DNA of 8,298 nucleotides from an uncultured Oscillospiraceae bacterium (GTDB lineage Bacteria; Bacillota; Clostridia; Oscillospirales; Acutalibacteraceae), in assembly GCA_902490145.1 (NCBI GenBank), contig CABUCT010000048.1, positions 1 through 8,298 of the forward strand. Direction: 5' to 3'. Made by a program: the position numbers and the translations under genes. Shown here in pieces: positions 1 to 6,458 of the stretch. Each line of letters begins with the position of its first letter. Position 1 is the first letter of the stretch. The notes beneath the pieces were generated by a model. It was given only the letters and a program-made list of their open reading frames with translations. It was not told the DNA's origin and searched no databases.

Positions 1-2039
1 TCAAGAGCAGCACTTCCAAGCGGGAAGGTTCCGTCTGCACGTTCAACAAATGTTGAAACGGGGAGACTGTCTCCACGCTGTGCATTTACGGGAGAAAGGA
101 TGTCTTTATTATAAGCTTTAAGCTCTGCATTTTCGATAACAACGTCTTCAGCCTTTTCAGCATCAACAGCTTTTGCCCAAGCAGCAGGAACAGTGACCTT
201 TCTGAAACCATCAATACCGCGTTCGATAGCAGCATGGTTCATAGCAACAATGTGTTCGCCCTTTTTGCCGTAAGACTTTGTGGCAGCATCTTTCATGAGC
301 TGAACAGCCTTATCAGCGGGAATGATTTTTGACAATGCAAAGAATGCAGCCTGAAGAATGGTGTTGGTGCGTCCTCCGAGTCCAAGCTCTTTTGCAATAT
401 GAGTTGCGTCAATTGTATAGAACTTGATGTTGTTCTTTGCAATATACTGTTTCATTTTTGCGGGGAGGTGGCTGTCAAGCTCCTCATCATTCCATGAACA
501 GTTGAGAAGGAATGTTCCTCCGTTTTTAATATCTTCAACGATATCATATTTATCAACATATGAAGGATTGTGGCAAGCAACAAAGTCAGCCTGATTAATA
601 TAATAAGTCGAAGTGATCGGTTTTTTACCAAATCTCAGGTGGGAGATTGTTACACCGCCGGATTTTTTTGAGTCATATGCAAAATAACCTTGTGCATAAA
701 GGTCGGTGTTATCGCCGATGATTTTAATTGAGTTTTTATTTGCACCGACAGTACCGTCAGAGCCAAGTCCCCAGAATTTACATGAGGTCGTACCCTTAGG
801 AGTTGTGTCGGGATGTTCTTTTTCTTTAAGAGAAAGTTTTGTAACGTCGTCTTCAATACCGATAGTGAAACGTTTTTTCGGAGATTTTGCATCCATATTA
901 CGGACAACAGCAATAATCTGAGACGGAGTGGTATCCTTTGAGCCGAGACCGTAACGTCCGGTGTATACAGGGACATCGGCAAACTTGGTATCACGCAGAG
1001 CAGCAACAATATCGAGATAAAGCGGTTCACCAATGGATCCGGGTTCTTTGGTTCTGTCAAGCACACTGATTTTCTTAACAGTCTTCGGCATTGCAGCAAG
1101 CAAATGCTTTACTGAGAAAGGACGATAAAGGTGAACCTTGATAAGTCCGACTTTTTCGCCGTTTTTATTAAGATAATCAATTGTTTCTTCAATAGTATTA
1201 CAAACAGATCCCATTGCGATGATAACCTTTTCGGCATCGCGGGCACCGTAATAGTTGAAAAGTTTATATTTGGTTCCGATCTTTTCATTTACAGCTTTCA
1301 TATAATCTTCAACAACACCGACAATATTGTCATAATATGTGTTGGAAGCTTCTCTTGCCTGGAAGAAAATATCGGGATTCTGTGCAGTACCGCGTTGTAC
1401 CGGATGCTCAGGATTGAGTGAACGGCGACGGAATGCATTTACTGCATCATGGTCAAGCATATCATCAAGATCCTTATAATCCCAAACAGAAATCTTCTGA
1501 ATCTCATGAGAAGTTCTGAAACCGTCAAAGAAATGAAGGAAAGGAACTCTTCCCTTGATTGCAGCCAAATGAGCAACTGCACCGAGATCCATTACTTCCT
1601 GGGGATTGTTAGAGCAAAGCATTGCATAGCCAGTCTGACGACAAGCATAAATATCAGAATGATCACCAAATATTGAAAGAGCATGACTTGCAATTGCACG
1701 GGCAGATACATGAATTACTCCGGGGAGCAACTCACCCGCCATTTTATACATATTGGGGATCATAAGAAGAAGACCCTGAGAAGCAGTATAAGTTGTTGTG
1801 AGAGCTCCGGCAGCAAGAGAGCCATGAACAGCACCGGAAGCACCGGCTTCTGACTGCATCTCTGCAACTTTTACTTCCTGACCAAACAGGTTTTTCGCTC
1901 CGGCAGCTGACATTTTATCAGTTTCTTCAGCCATATTTGACGAAGGTGTGATGGGGTAAATAGCAGCAACATCGGTGAATGCATATGACACATACGCCGC
2001 AGCACTGTTACCGTCCATCGTTTTTGTCTTTCTGGACAT
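1..2039 (-). CDS. nifJ: Pyruvate:ferredoxin (flavodoxin) oxidoreductase, N-terminal part (cut by window edge)
   Basis: This cytoplasmic enzyme oxidatively decarboxylates pyruvate with CoA to acetyl-CoA and CO2 and reduces ferredoxin; it is the central fermentation step in anaerobes. The start is ATG at 2039 behind AGAGAGGAAAG, and 679 codons remain open to the window edge, against about 1170-1190 residues for the single-chain family. What is present covers domains I to IV: YPITPSS at residues 28-34, MQSEAGA at 61-67 and FFDGFRTSHE at 170-179. T31, E64 and R114 fall at the same numbers as the thiamine-diphosphate and pyruvate contacts known from the Desulfovibrio africanus enzyme. The gamma-like domain begins near FWGLGSDGTVGANK (about 420-433). 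The two-[4Fe-4S] ferredoxin domain and the C-terminal TPP domain must lie left of position 1. It has its own promoter and no frameshift is visible. Assignment is firm; the exact electron acceptor is inferred from the family. Confidence 0.97.
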   Translation of the reverse strand, partial: MSRKTKTMDGNSAAAYVSYAFTDVAAIYPITPSSNMAEETDKMSAAGAKNLFGQEVKVAEMQSEAGASGAVHGSLAAGALTTTYTASQGLLLMIPNMYKMAGELLPGVIHVSARAIASHALSIFGDHSDIYACRQTGYAMLCSNNPQEVMDLGAVAHLAAIKGRVPFLHFFDGFRTSHEIQKISVWDYKDLDDMLDHDAVNAFRRRSLNPEHPVQRGTAQNPDIFFQAREASNTYYDNIVGVVEDYMKAVNEKIGTKYKLFNYYGARDAEKVIIAMGSVCNTIEETIDYLNKNGEKVGLIKVHLYRPFSVKHLLAAMPKTVKKISVLDRTKEPGSIGEPLYLDIVAALRDTKFADVPVYTGRYGLGSKDTTPSQIIAVVRNMDAKSPKKRFTIGIEDDVTKLSLKEKEHPDTTPKGTTSCKFWGLGSDGTVGANKNSIKIIGDNTDLYAQGYFAYDSKKSGGVTISHLRFGKKPITSTYYINQADFVACHNPSYVDKYDIVEDIKNGGTFLLNCSWNDEELDSHLPAKMKQYIAKNNIKFYTIDATHIAKELGLGGRTNTILQAAFFALSKIIPADKAVQLMKDAATKSYGKKGEHIVAMNHAAIERGIDGFRKVTVPAAWAKAVDAEKAEDVVIENAELKAYNKDILSPVNAQRGDSLPVSTFVERADGTFPLGSAAL

Positions 2040-2045
2040 TTTTAT

Positions 2046-2056
2046 CTTTCCTCTCT
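2046..2056 (-). promoter_or_regulatory. Ribosome binding site of the PFOR gene
   Basis: Read on the minus strand, AGAGAGGAAAG lies 6 bases before the ATG at 2039. It supports the start giving MSRKTKTMDG, which also places T31, E64 and R114 in register with the known family numbering. The right part of this site is shared with the palindrome at 2053-2071. Confidence 0.8.
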
Positions 2057-2071
2057 GATTAGTAATCTGAG
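2053..2071. promoter_or_regulatory. 19-bp near-perfect palindrome in the PFOR leader (candidate operator or RBS hairpin)
   Basis: The plus strand reads CTCTGATTA-G-TAATCTGAG, two 9-base arms with one mismatched pair around a single central base. It lies about 10-28 bases downstream of the predicted transcription start (near 2081) and its left edge overlaps the PFOR Shine-Dalgarno. As DNA it fits a repressor operator. As RNA it could fold as a stem with a 3-base loop that covers part of the ribosome binding site. Which, if either, is used is inference; I do not recognise the motif. Confidence 0.45.
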
Positions 2072-2087
2072 TTTATAACCATCCCTT

Positions 2088-2116
2088 ATAATACCATTTA
2101 TTATTTATAATGTAAA
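2088..2116 (-). promoter_or_regulatory. Promoter of the PFOR gene
   Basis: On the minus strand TTTACA (2111-2116) and TATTAT (2088-2093) are separated by exactly 17 bases, one mismatch per hexamer from the sigma-70/SigA consensus. Transcription would begin near 2081, leaving a leader of about 40 bases. The promoter sits in the 120-base gap after the peptidase gene, so PFOR is probably transcribed independently of it. No convincing terminator for the peptidase gene was seen in the gap, so some readthrough into PFOR is possible. Confidence 0.75.
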
Positions 2117-2159
2117 CACTTTTTTGAAAATTTTCTCATCTGAGCTTTAAAACCGGAAT

Positions 2160-3629
2160 TTATTTCTTCCCTACTGAAATTTGAAGTGCCAAAAGGGCAT
2201 CAGCAGTTGAAATTTTCCCATCGTTATTCAAATCACAGTTGTCAACAGAACATTCCGAAGGGATATTTTTTCCTACCGAATATTGCAAAATTAAAAGAGC
2301 ATCTGCCGTAGAGACTTTCCCGTCTTTATTGGCATCTCCTTTTGGTATATCAGGTTTATAGACGGTATAATCAAGGCATATCCAGCCGTTTAATCCTTCG
2401 TGTGAAATCTTACCCCAATTCCCCTGCACTTCGGTAACATATATTTCGGTTTGATCAGTAAGAGCCCCCACAATGTCGGTTGTGGTGCCAACACCTGCTC
2501 TCACATTTATACCGTTTGATGAATTCACGATATATTTTCCGGTTTGATAATTATTCACATCCTCTACTGTCACATTAAACTGTGTTTTAAGGCCCATAAA
2601 ATCGACCGTAATCGAATGAACTCCCGATGAAGCCGGAAGAGCAGACACGGTAAAATCCGAGTCCTTATTTTTGGTTGAACCGTCGGTAAATTTAAGAGTT
2701 ATTGAAAGTCCCGAGGTGTCAAGACTCTCTCCGGATTTATAAACCGTCTTTTGCGGAGTTGAAGCTACTGAAATTGCATATAAATTCGGTTTTATAATTT
2801 CGGCATAGGGCTTGCTGTTGCTTCTCAAGCATATCCATCCAGATGAAATATGACCCCAGTCTCCCGAAACCTCGGTAACCGTAACTTCTTGTCCGTAACC
2901 CACAGCTCCTACTTTTTGATATTCAGTTCCCGCTCCACTTCGAATATTTAATCCGTCGGACGATGTAATTCTGTATACACCGCTTCCTTCCTTACCTACT
3001 GTGTAATTATCAGACGGGGTCGGAGGATTCGGTGAAGAAGCCTGTCCGTTAGTCGGACCCTTAAAAATTCTTAAGGTCATAACCCCTGCATTGTCATATG
3101 AATCAAACAGTCTTGTCCGGTCATTGCTTGCAGGATCCATTATATAAACTATTCCGTTTTCCACTTTGTCCACTGCAACATAATGTCCGGAATATTTTAC
3201 TGCCACAACCACGGCATATCCGGAATCAATATATGATTTTATTTTTTCAGTTTTTTCTCCGGCTGATTTTCCTTCAACAGAATACACATCAACATATCTG
3301 AACGAAGAAGTATAATCATTCACCTTAGCCCAATAAAGCCATCCGTTTTCAGTGAATCCTCCTCTTTGTTTTAGAAATGTGCAGAAAATTCCGGGATTAA
3401 ATTGACTTGTATCATCAGGAACAGCCTGAGTATGCACCATAAGCTTTGCAATAGATGTTATTGCACAGCCGGATTTTGCAATTGTATCGCCTACGTTACC
3501 GAATGATATCGACCCCCAACGTCCGTCGCTCTGAAGCCAAGTTCGATAATCCCCACTTGCCGATACAGATATGCAAATACAAGACATCATTATTAAAAAT
3601 GCAAGTATTAAGCTTATTATCTTTTTCAT
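2160..3629 (-). CDS. Secreted C39-like cysteine peptidase with SH3b and Ig-like modules and a C-terminal type I dockerin
   Basis: A 489-residue modular extracellular protein, predicted to cleave peptide or isopeptide bonds while docked on a cohesin-bearing scaffold or cell-surface cohesin. Order: signal peptide 1-24 (MKK, hydrophobic core, VSA then S); peptidase_C39_2-like domain about 28-190 with probable catalytic C55 in SGCAITS, H149 in GHYVAVDKV and D165 in IMDPAS; Pro/Ser linker about 195-210; SH3b about 217-271; group 3 bacterial Ig-like domain about 282-357; second SH3b about 364-423; dockerin 431-489. The dockerin has two calcium-binding repeats, DANKDGKVSTAD and DLNNDGKISTAD. ATG at 3629 is preferred over an upstream in-frame TTG at 3644 because GGAGAG ends 7 bases before it. 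SH3b modules often bind cell-wall peptides, so the target could be peptidoglycan peptides or proteins; the substrate is unknown. It is divergent from the alpha-galactosidase gene. Domain calls are confident, biological role is not. Confidence 0.9.
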   Translation of the reverse strand: MKKIISLILAFLIMMSCICISVSASGDYRTWLQSDGRWGSISFGNVGDTIAKSGCAITSIAKLMVHTQAVPDDTSQFNPGIFCTFLKQRGGFTENGWLYWAKVNDYTSSFRYVDVYSVEGKSAGEKTEKIKSYIDSGYAVVVAVKYSGHYVAVDKVENGIVYIMDPASNDRTRLFDSYDNAGVMTLRIFKGPTNGQASSPNPPTPSDNYTVGKEGSGVYRITSSDGLNIRSGAGTEYQKVGAVGYGQEVTVTEVSGDWGHISSGWICLRSNSKPYAEIIKPNLYAISVASTPQKTVYKSGESLDTSGLSITLKFTDGSTKNKDSDFTVSALPASSGVHSITVDFMGLKTQFNVTVEDVNNYQTGKYIVNSSNGINVRAGVGTTTDIVGALTDQTEIYVTEVQGNWGKISHEGLNGWICLDYTVYKPDIPKGDANKDGKVSTADALLILQYSVGKNIPSECSVDNCDLNNDGKISTADALLALQISVGKK

Positions 3630-3636
3630 AAAAATA

Positions 3637-3642
3637 CTCTCC
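3637..3642 (-). promoter_or_regulatory. Ribosome binding site fixing the start of the dockerin peptidase
   Basis: GGAGAG on the minus strand lies 7 bases before ATG 3629. The longer in-frame reading begins with TTG at 3644, which overlaps this Shine-Dalgarno and would add MESIF in front of the positively charged MKK of the signal peptide. The shorter start is therefore chosen. Confidence 0.85.
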
Positions 3643-3681
3643 AAAAGAAAAAATACAACTGGTTACAACTTTGTTATAATT

Positions 3682-3710
3682 ATAATATACCTTTTAATCT
3701 AAAATGTCAA
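3682..3710 (-). promoter_or_regulatory. Promoter of the dockerin peptidase gene
   Basis: On the minus strand a perfect TTGACA (3705-3710) is followed after 17 bases by TATTAT (3682-3687), one base from consensus. Predicted transcription starts near 3675, leaving a leader of about 45 bases before the ATG at 3629. The promoter lies back to back with that of the alpha-galactosidase. Confidence 0.75.
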
Positions 3711-3721
3711 CAATTTCGACC

Positions 3722-3740
3722 GTTTTCCGGCGGTAAAAAC
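3722..3740. promoter_or_regulatory. Interrupted dyad between the two divergent promoters
   Basis: GTTTT at 3722-3726 pairs with AAAAC at 3736-3740, and inside it CCG (3727-3729) pairs with CGG (3731-3733), with a two-base asymmetry (TA). It lies just upstream of the peptidase -35 box and about 35 bases upstream of the alpha-galactosidase -35 box, where a regulator could act on both genes. It does not match a CcpA cre site. Evidence is only the symmetry and position, so this is tentative. Confidence 0.25.
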
Positions 3741-3775
3741 TATATATAAAAATTCCCAAATTAATAAAAAACGTC

Positions 3776-3804
3776 TTGCATTTAAGACTGTTCAAGGTTA
3801 TACT
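3776..3804 (+). promoter_or_regulatory. Promoter of the alpha-galactosidase gene
   Basis: TTGCAT (3776-3781), a 17-base spacer and TATACT (3799-3804) form a SigA-type promoter with moderate hexamers. An AT-rich stretch upstream (about 3735-3770) could act as an UP element. Transcription would begin near 3811. The imperfect hexamers and an operator-like dyad over the -10 suit a regulated gene. Confidence 0.65.
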
Positions 3805-3812
3805 GACCTTGA
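3792..3812. promoter_or_regulatory. Perfect 7-7-7 dyad over the alpha-galactosidase -10 box (candidate operator)
   Basis: TCAAGGT (3792-3798), a 7-base spacer containing the -10 hexamer, then ACCTTGA (3806-3812). The arms are exact reverse complements and the -10 box lies in the spacer, so a protein bound here would block RNA polymerase. This is the expected geometry of a repressor released by a sugar inducer. The regulator is not encoded in this window and I do not recognise the motif as a LacI, GntR or CcpA site. Confidence 0.55.
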
Positions 3813-3833
3813 TACTTATTGTACATTAAATAC

Positions 3834-3838
3834 AGGAG
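3834..3838 (+). promoter_or_regulatory. Ribosome binding site of the alpha-galactosidase gene
   Basis: AGGAG at 3834-3838 stands 8 bases before ATG 3847. An ATG at 3839 touches the Shine-Dalgarno but is out of frame, so 3847 is the start. Confidence 0.85.
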
Positions 3839-3846
3839 ATGAATAT

Positions 3847-5817
3847 ATGAACATCCATAACAAAACAACAAAAAAGGATATGGAACTTATTAATTGTATA
3901 CTTCCCTTCACAACTCCCGAAAACATTCCTCTTTCATTTAAATATGACGGAAAAGAATATTTAGGGATAACAAAAGAAATGATGACCGAAGAAAGCTTTC
4001 GCCGTTCCGACAGCAATTTCAATACGACCATAGTAAAGGGTCGTCTTGACGGACTTGAAATCACCGTTGAATACATACAGTATACCGACTTTGCAGTTAC
4101 TGAATGGGTTGCTTATTTTAAAAACGTTTCAAATGAAAAAACAAAAATTCTATCAGATGTCAGAATAGCTGTTGGAAATCTTGATTTTAAAGATACTGAG
4201 CTTGTCTATTCGAACGGCGACAATCTTCAAAATACAGGTTATGAATATTTTCAAAATGATCTGTCTGTTCCTTTTACCCTTTCTCCTGATGAAAGCGGAA
4301 CTTCCTGCTGCGGTGCCGCACCGTATATACGCCTTAAAAATGCCGAAAAAGGCGTAAACATTGCCGTGGGCTGGACTGGCATGTGGGTTGCAGACTTTGA
4401 AAAAACTAAAAGCGGAACCAAAGTATCCTTCGGCCAAAAGAGATGTCATATGTACCTTAATCCCGGTGAAATAATTCGCACTCCAAGAATAAATTTACAG
4501 GCATATTATGGTGATGACAATCACGGAAGAAATTCTTGGAGACGTTTCTTCTTCAAACATATCTGTCCCAAAGATACTGACGGACAGGTTATTTCTCCAA
4601 AACTTTGTCTTCATGTTTTCGGTGCAGGCGGTCATCCGGAATTTACCGGAGCTACCGAAGAAAATCAGGTAAAAGGTCTTCGTGAATACATTCGCAGAGG
4701 TGTAAAACCGGACATTTGGTGGTTTGACGCCGGCTGGTATCCCTGTAATTACGACTGGCCGACCACCGGAACTTGGGAACCAAACAAAGATAACTGGCCG
4801 AATGGCCTCGCACCTATGGGGGAAGAGTGTATAAAACACGGAGTTAAATTTTTGCTTTGGTTTGAGCCTGAAAGAGTACGCCCCGGCACTTGGCTTTCGG
4901 AAAATCATCCCGAATGGATGCTTAAATGTGATGATGTAAACTATTTATTAGACTATTCAAATCCTGAAGCTTTGAAATGGACTATAAATCACATTGATAA
5001 ACTTATTAAAAAATTCCATGTTGATATTTACCGCCAGGATTTTAATATGAATCCAATGCCCCATTGGAAAGCCAATGAAACTGAAGATCGCATAGGTGCT
5101 ATTGAAAATCTGCACATTCAGGGTTACTATAAATATTGGGATGAGCTTGTTCGCCGCAATCCCGGTCTTTTAATCGATTCATGTGCAAGCGGAGGACGTC
5201 GAAACGACTTGGAAACCATGCGTCGTGCTATTGCCCTTCAGTATACTGACATAGAACTTGGTGTTCATCCTACAAAACAAAAACAGCATCGTTTTATGTT
5301 CGAATGGATTCCATACTTCCGTGCTCATAACATGGCTTGGGACAATGATGAAGGCGGCTATTTCGGAAATATAATAAAACACAGGAATGACGAATTTAAA
5401 TACCATTGTGCCATGGCTCCCGCACTAACCGATATGTTGGAGTGGAATGATTCAGATGAAGAATTTGAACTTGCTAAAAAAATGATTCCGTTATGGAGAA
5501 GAGCTGCCCAACTTATGATCAGCGGCGATTATTATCCTCTTACGGAGTGCAGACGCTCAAGCGAAGATTTTTATGCAATGGAATTCTACTCACCTGAAAA
5601 TGAGAAAGGTTTCTTCCAAGTCGTATCCAATATCAACGTTGAAGAGAAAGATTTTATCGTAAAACTAACTCTTGACAAGAATAAAAATTATAAGCTTGAA
5701 AACACAAATACAGACGAAATTTCGATAGTATCCGGAAAAGAATTGGCCGAAGGCATTAAATATTCATTGGAAAAACGTTCGGGTGTTATGGTTTTCTTCG
5801 AAGCTGTTCAAGAATAG
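3847..5817 (+). CDS. Cytoplasmic alpha-galactosidase, glycoside hydrolase family 36-type (divergent subgroup)
   Basis: A 656-residue retaining glycosidase predicted to release terminal alpha-linked galactose from imported oligosaccharides such as raffinose-family sugars, melibiose or galactomannan fragments. There is no signal peptide or membrane segment. Layout: N-terminal beta-sandwich domain about 1-245, (beta/alpha)8 barrel about 250-540, C-terminal beta domain to the end. Barrel motifs are WWFDAGWYP (291-299), LWFEPERV (337-344), YRQDFN (395-400) and DSCASGGRRND (444-454). By family comparison D398 is the nucleophile and D454 the acid/base. The nucleophile motif differs from the common GH36 form YxKWDMNR, and the protein is shorter than the usual 700-750 residues, so it belongs to a less typical subgroup and alpha-N-acetylgalactosaminidase activity cannot be excluded. 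It stands alone, with no transporter or regulator beside it. No terminator is evident after it, so readthrough into the YceD-L32 pair is possible. Confidence 0.88.
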   Translation: MNIHNKTTKKDMELINCILPFTTPENIPLSFKYDGKEYLGITKEMMTEESFRRSDSNFNTTIVKGRLDGLEITVEYIQYTDFAVTEWVAYFKNVSNEKTKILSDVRIAVGNLDFKDTELVYSNGDNLQNTGYEYFQNDLSVPFTLSPDESGTSCCGAAPYIRLKNAEKGVNIAVGWTGMWVADFEKTKSGTKVSFGQKRCHMYLNPGEIIRTPRINLQAYYGDDNHGRNSWRRFFFKHICPKDTDGQVISPKLCLHVFGAGGHPEFTGATEENQVKGLREYIRRGVKPDIWWFDAGWYPCNYDWPTTGTWEPNKDNWPNGLAPMGEECIKHGVKFLLWFEPERVRPGTWLSENHPEWMLKCDDVNYLLDYSNPEALKWTINHIDKLIKKFHVDIYRQDFNMNPMPHWKANETEDRIGAIENLHIQGYYKYWDELVRRNPGLLIDSCASGGRRNDLETMRRAIALQYTDIELGVHPTKQKQHRFMFEWIPYFRAHNMAWDNDEGGYFGNIIKHRNDEFKYHCAMAPALTDMLEWNDSDEEFELAKKMIPLWRRAAQLMISGDYYPLTECRRSSEDFYAMEFYSPENEKGFFQVVSNINVEEKDFIVKLTLDKNKNYKLENTNTDEISIVSGKELAEGIKYSLEKRSGVMVFFEAVQE

Positions 5818-5852
5818 TTATTATATTTATCAGTAAAAAGGCGAAAAATCTC

Positions 5853-5881
5853 TTGACAAAAGACTCCAAAATGGATATAAT
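5853..5881 (+). promoter_or_regulatory. Perfect-consensus promoter of the YceD-L32 operon
   Basis: TTGACA (5853-5858), a 17-base spacer and TATAAT (5876-5881) match the vegetative sigma consensus at all twelve positions. Transcription would begin near 5888, about 35 bases before the chosen YceD start. Such strength suits constitutive high expression of a ribosomal protein gene. Confidence 0.9.
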
Positions 5882-5907
5882 AGCTTTTGCCTGTTTAAAA
5901 GGTTTCG

Positions 5908-5913
5908 AAAGGA
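5908..5913 (+). promoter_or_regulatory. Ribosome binding site that decides the YceD start
   Basis: AAAGGA is directly adjacent to an ATG at 5914 but lies 9 bases before a second in-frame ATG at 5923. Ribosomes need a gap, so the second ATG is preferred and the protein begins MVLNLTGVF. Confidence 0.65.
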
Positions 5914-5922
5914 ATGAAGAAT

Positions 5923-6414
5923 ATGGTGCTCAATCTTACCGGTGTGTTCGCCGGTGGCGAGGATCTTCCCTTTGAGACTTCTCTTGATTTAAGCGATCTT
6001 GATTTTTCGGGAAACTTTCCCTTTAAATCTCCTGTATTAATTAAGGGTATCGCCTCAAATAAGGCAGGTATCGTCATGATTGACCTTACCGCTGAATATT
6101 CCTTTTGTGCCCCTTGCGATCTCTGTGCTAACGAGGTTGTTCGAGAGGAAAAACTCCCGCTTACATATGTGGTTGTTCAATCTCTTGAGGGCGAGGATAC
6201 AGAAGATTTCGTTCTCGCAGAGGATATGAAAGTCGACATTAACAATCTTGTCCGTGATGACATTATCCTGCGTGTACCAATGAAATTTTTATGTAGTCCC
6301 GATTGTAAAGGCATTTGTCCCATTTGCGGAAAAAATCTTAATGACGGAGAGTGTGGCTGTAAATCATCTTCTATCGATCCACGGCTTGAAGCTCTTAAAG
6401 GTTTTTTTGATTAA
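5923..6414 (+). CDS. yceD: YceD/DUF177 family protein, partner gene of ribosomal protein L32
   Basis: A 163-residue soluble protein of the YceD (DUF177) family. Homologues are linked to accumulation and processing of 23S rRNA, and the gene is almost always next to rpmF, as here, so a role in large-subunit production is the best guess; the biochemical mechanism is unsettled. Counting from ATG 5923, the protein has a first cysteine group C62, C65, C68 and a C-terminal group C124, C128, C132, C135, C144, C146 in the family segment CSPDCKGICPICGKN, followed by DPRLEALKGFF. The spacing of the cysteines suggests bound zinc. The 44-base gap to L32 holds only a small hairpin (AACAC-CTT-GTGTT, 6422-6434) and the L32 Shine-Dalgarno, so the two genes are one transcript. 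A start three codons earlier, at 5914, is possible but poorly spaced from the ribosome binding site. Confidence 0.92.
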   Translation: MVLNLTGVFAGGEDLPFETSLDLSDLDFSGNFPFKSPVLIKGIASNKAGIVMIDLTAEYSFCAPCDLCANEVVREEKLPLTYVVVQSLEGEDTEDFVLAEDMKVDINNLVRDDIILRVPMKFLCSPDCKGICPICGKNLNDGECGCKSSSIDPRLEALKGFFD

Positions 6415-6442
6415 GTATTATAACACCTTGTGTTTATCTTAT

Positions 6443-6450
6443 AAAGGAGG
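6443..6450 (+). promoter_or_regulatory. Strong ribosome binding site of rpmF
   Basis: AAAGGAGG, fully complementary to the 16S rRNA tail, lies 8 bases before ATG 6459. An in-frame GTG at 6450 overlaps it and is not the start; known L32 proteins begin MAVP, as the ATG gives. Confidence 0.92.
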
Positions 6451-6458
6451 TGCTGACA

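Noticed and set aside
650..1099. 149-residue open frame on the minus strand inside the PFOR gene
   Set aside because: It is another frame of the same strand as PFOR, whose frame is clearly coding with family motifs; the translation is low-complexity Leu/Ser-rich and has no ribosome binding site.
706..1676. Three plus-strand frames (706-921, 1131-1421, 1449-1676) opposite PFOR
   Set aside because: Antisense shadows of a well-supported gene, with no recognisable domains.
2094..2120. Possible Rex redox-repressor site over the PFOR -35 region (TGTTTA-CATTA-TAAATA on the minus strand)
   Set aside because: Only five of six arm positions match in very AT-rich DNA and the known Rex form TTGTTAA-N4-TTAACAA is not met.
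2100..2159. Terminator for the dockerin peptidase gene
   Set aside because: CTCA-GA-TGAG has a two-base loop and the GAAAATTTTC palindrome has almost no GC, so neither makes a convincing intrinsic terminator.
3560..3629. Lipoprotein signal (cysteine C17 after MMS) in the dockerin peptidase
   Set aside because: The residues before the cysteine (M-M-S) do not fit a standard lipobox, and a normal signal peptidase I site (VSA then S) follows; a lipid anchor would also make little sense beside a dockerin.
4153..4908. Minus-strand frames opposite the alpha-galactosidase (4153-4449, 4495-4908)
   Set aside because: They fall inside the GH36 coding frame and show no start signals or motifs.
5818..5852. 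Terminator after the alpha-galactosidase
   Set aside because: No stem of useful strength and no T tract was found in this short gap.
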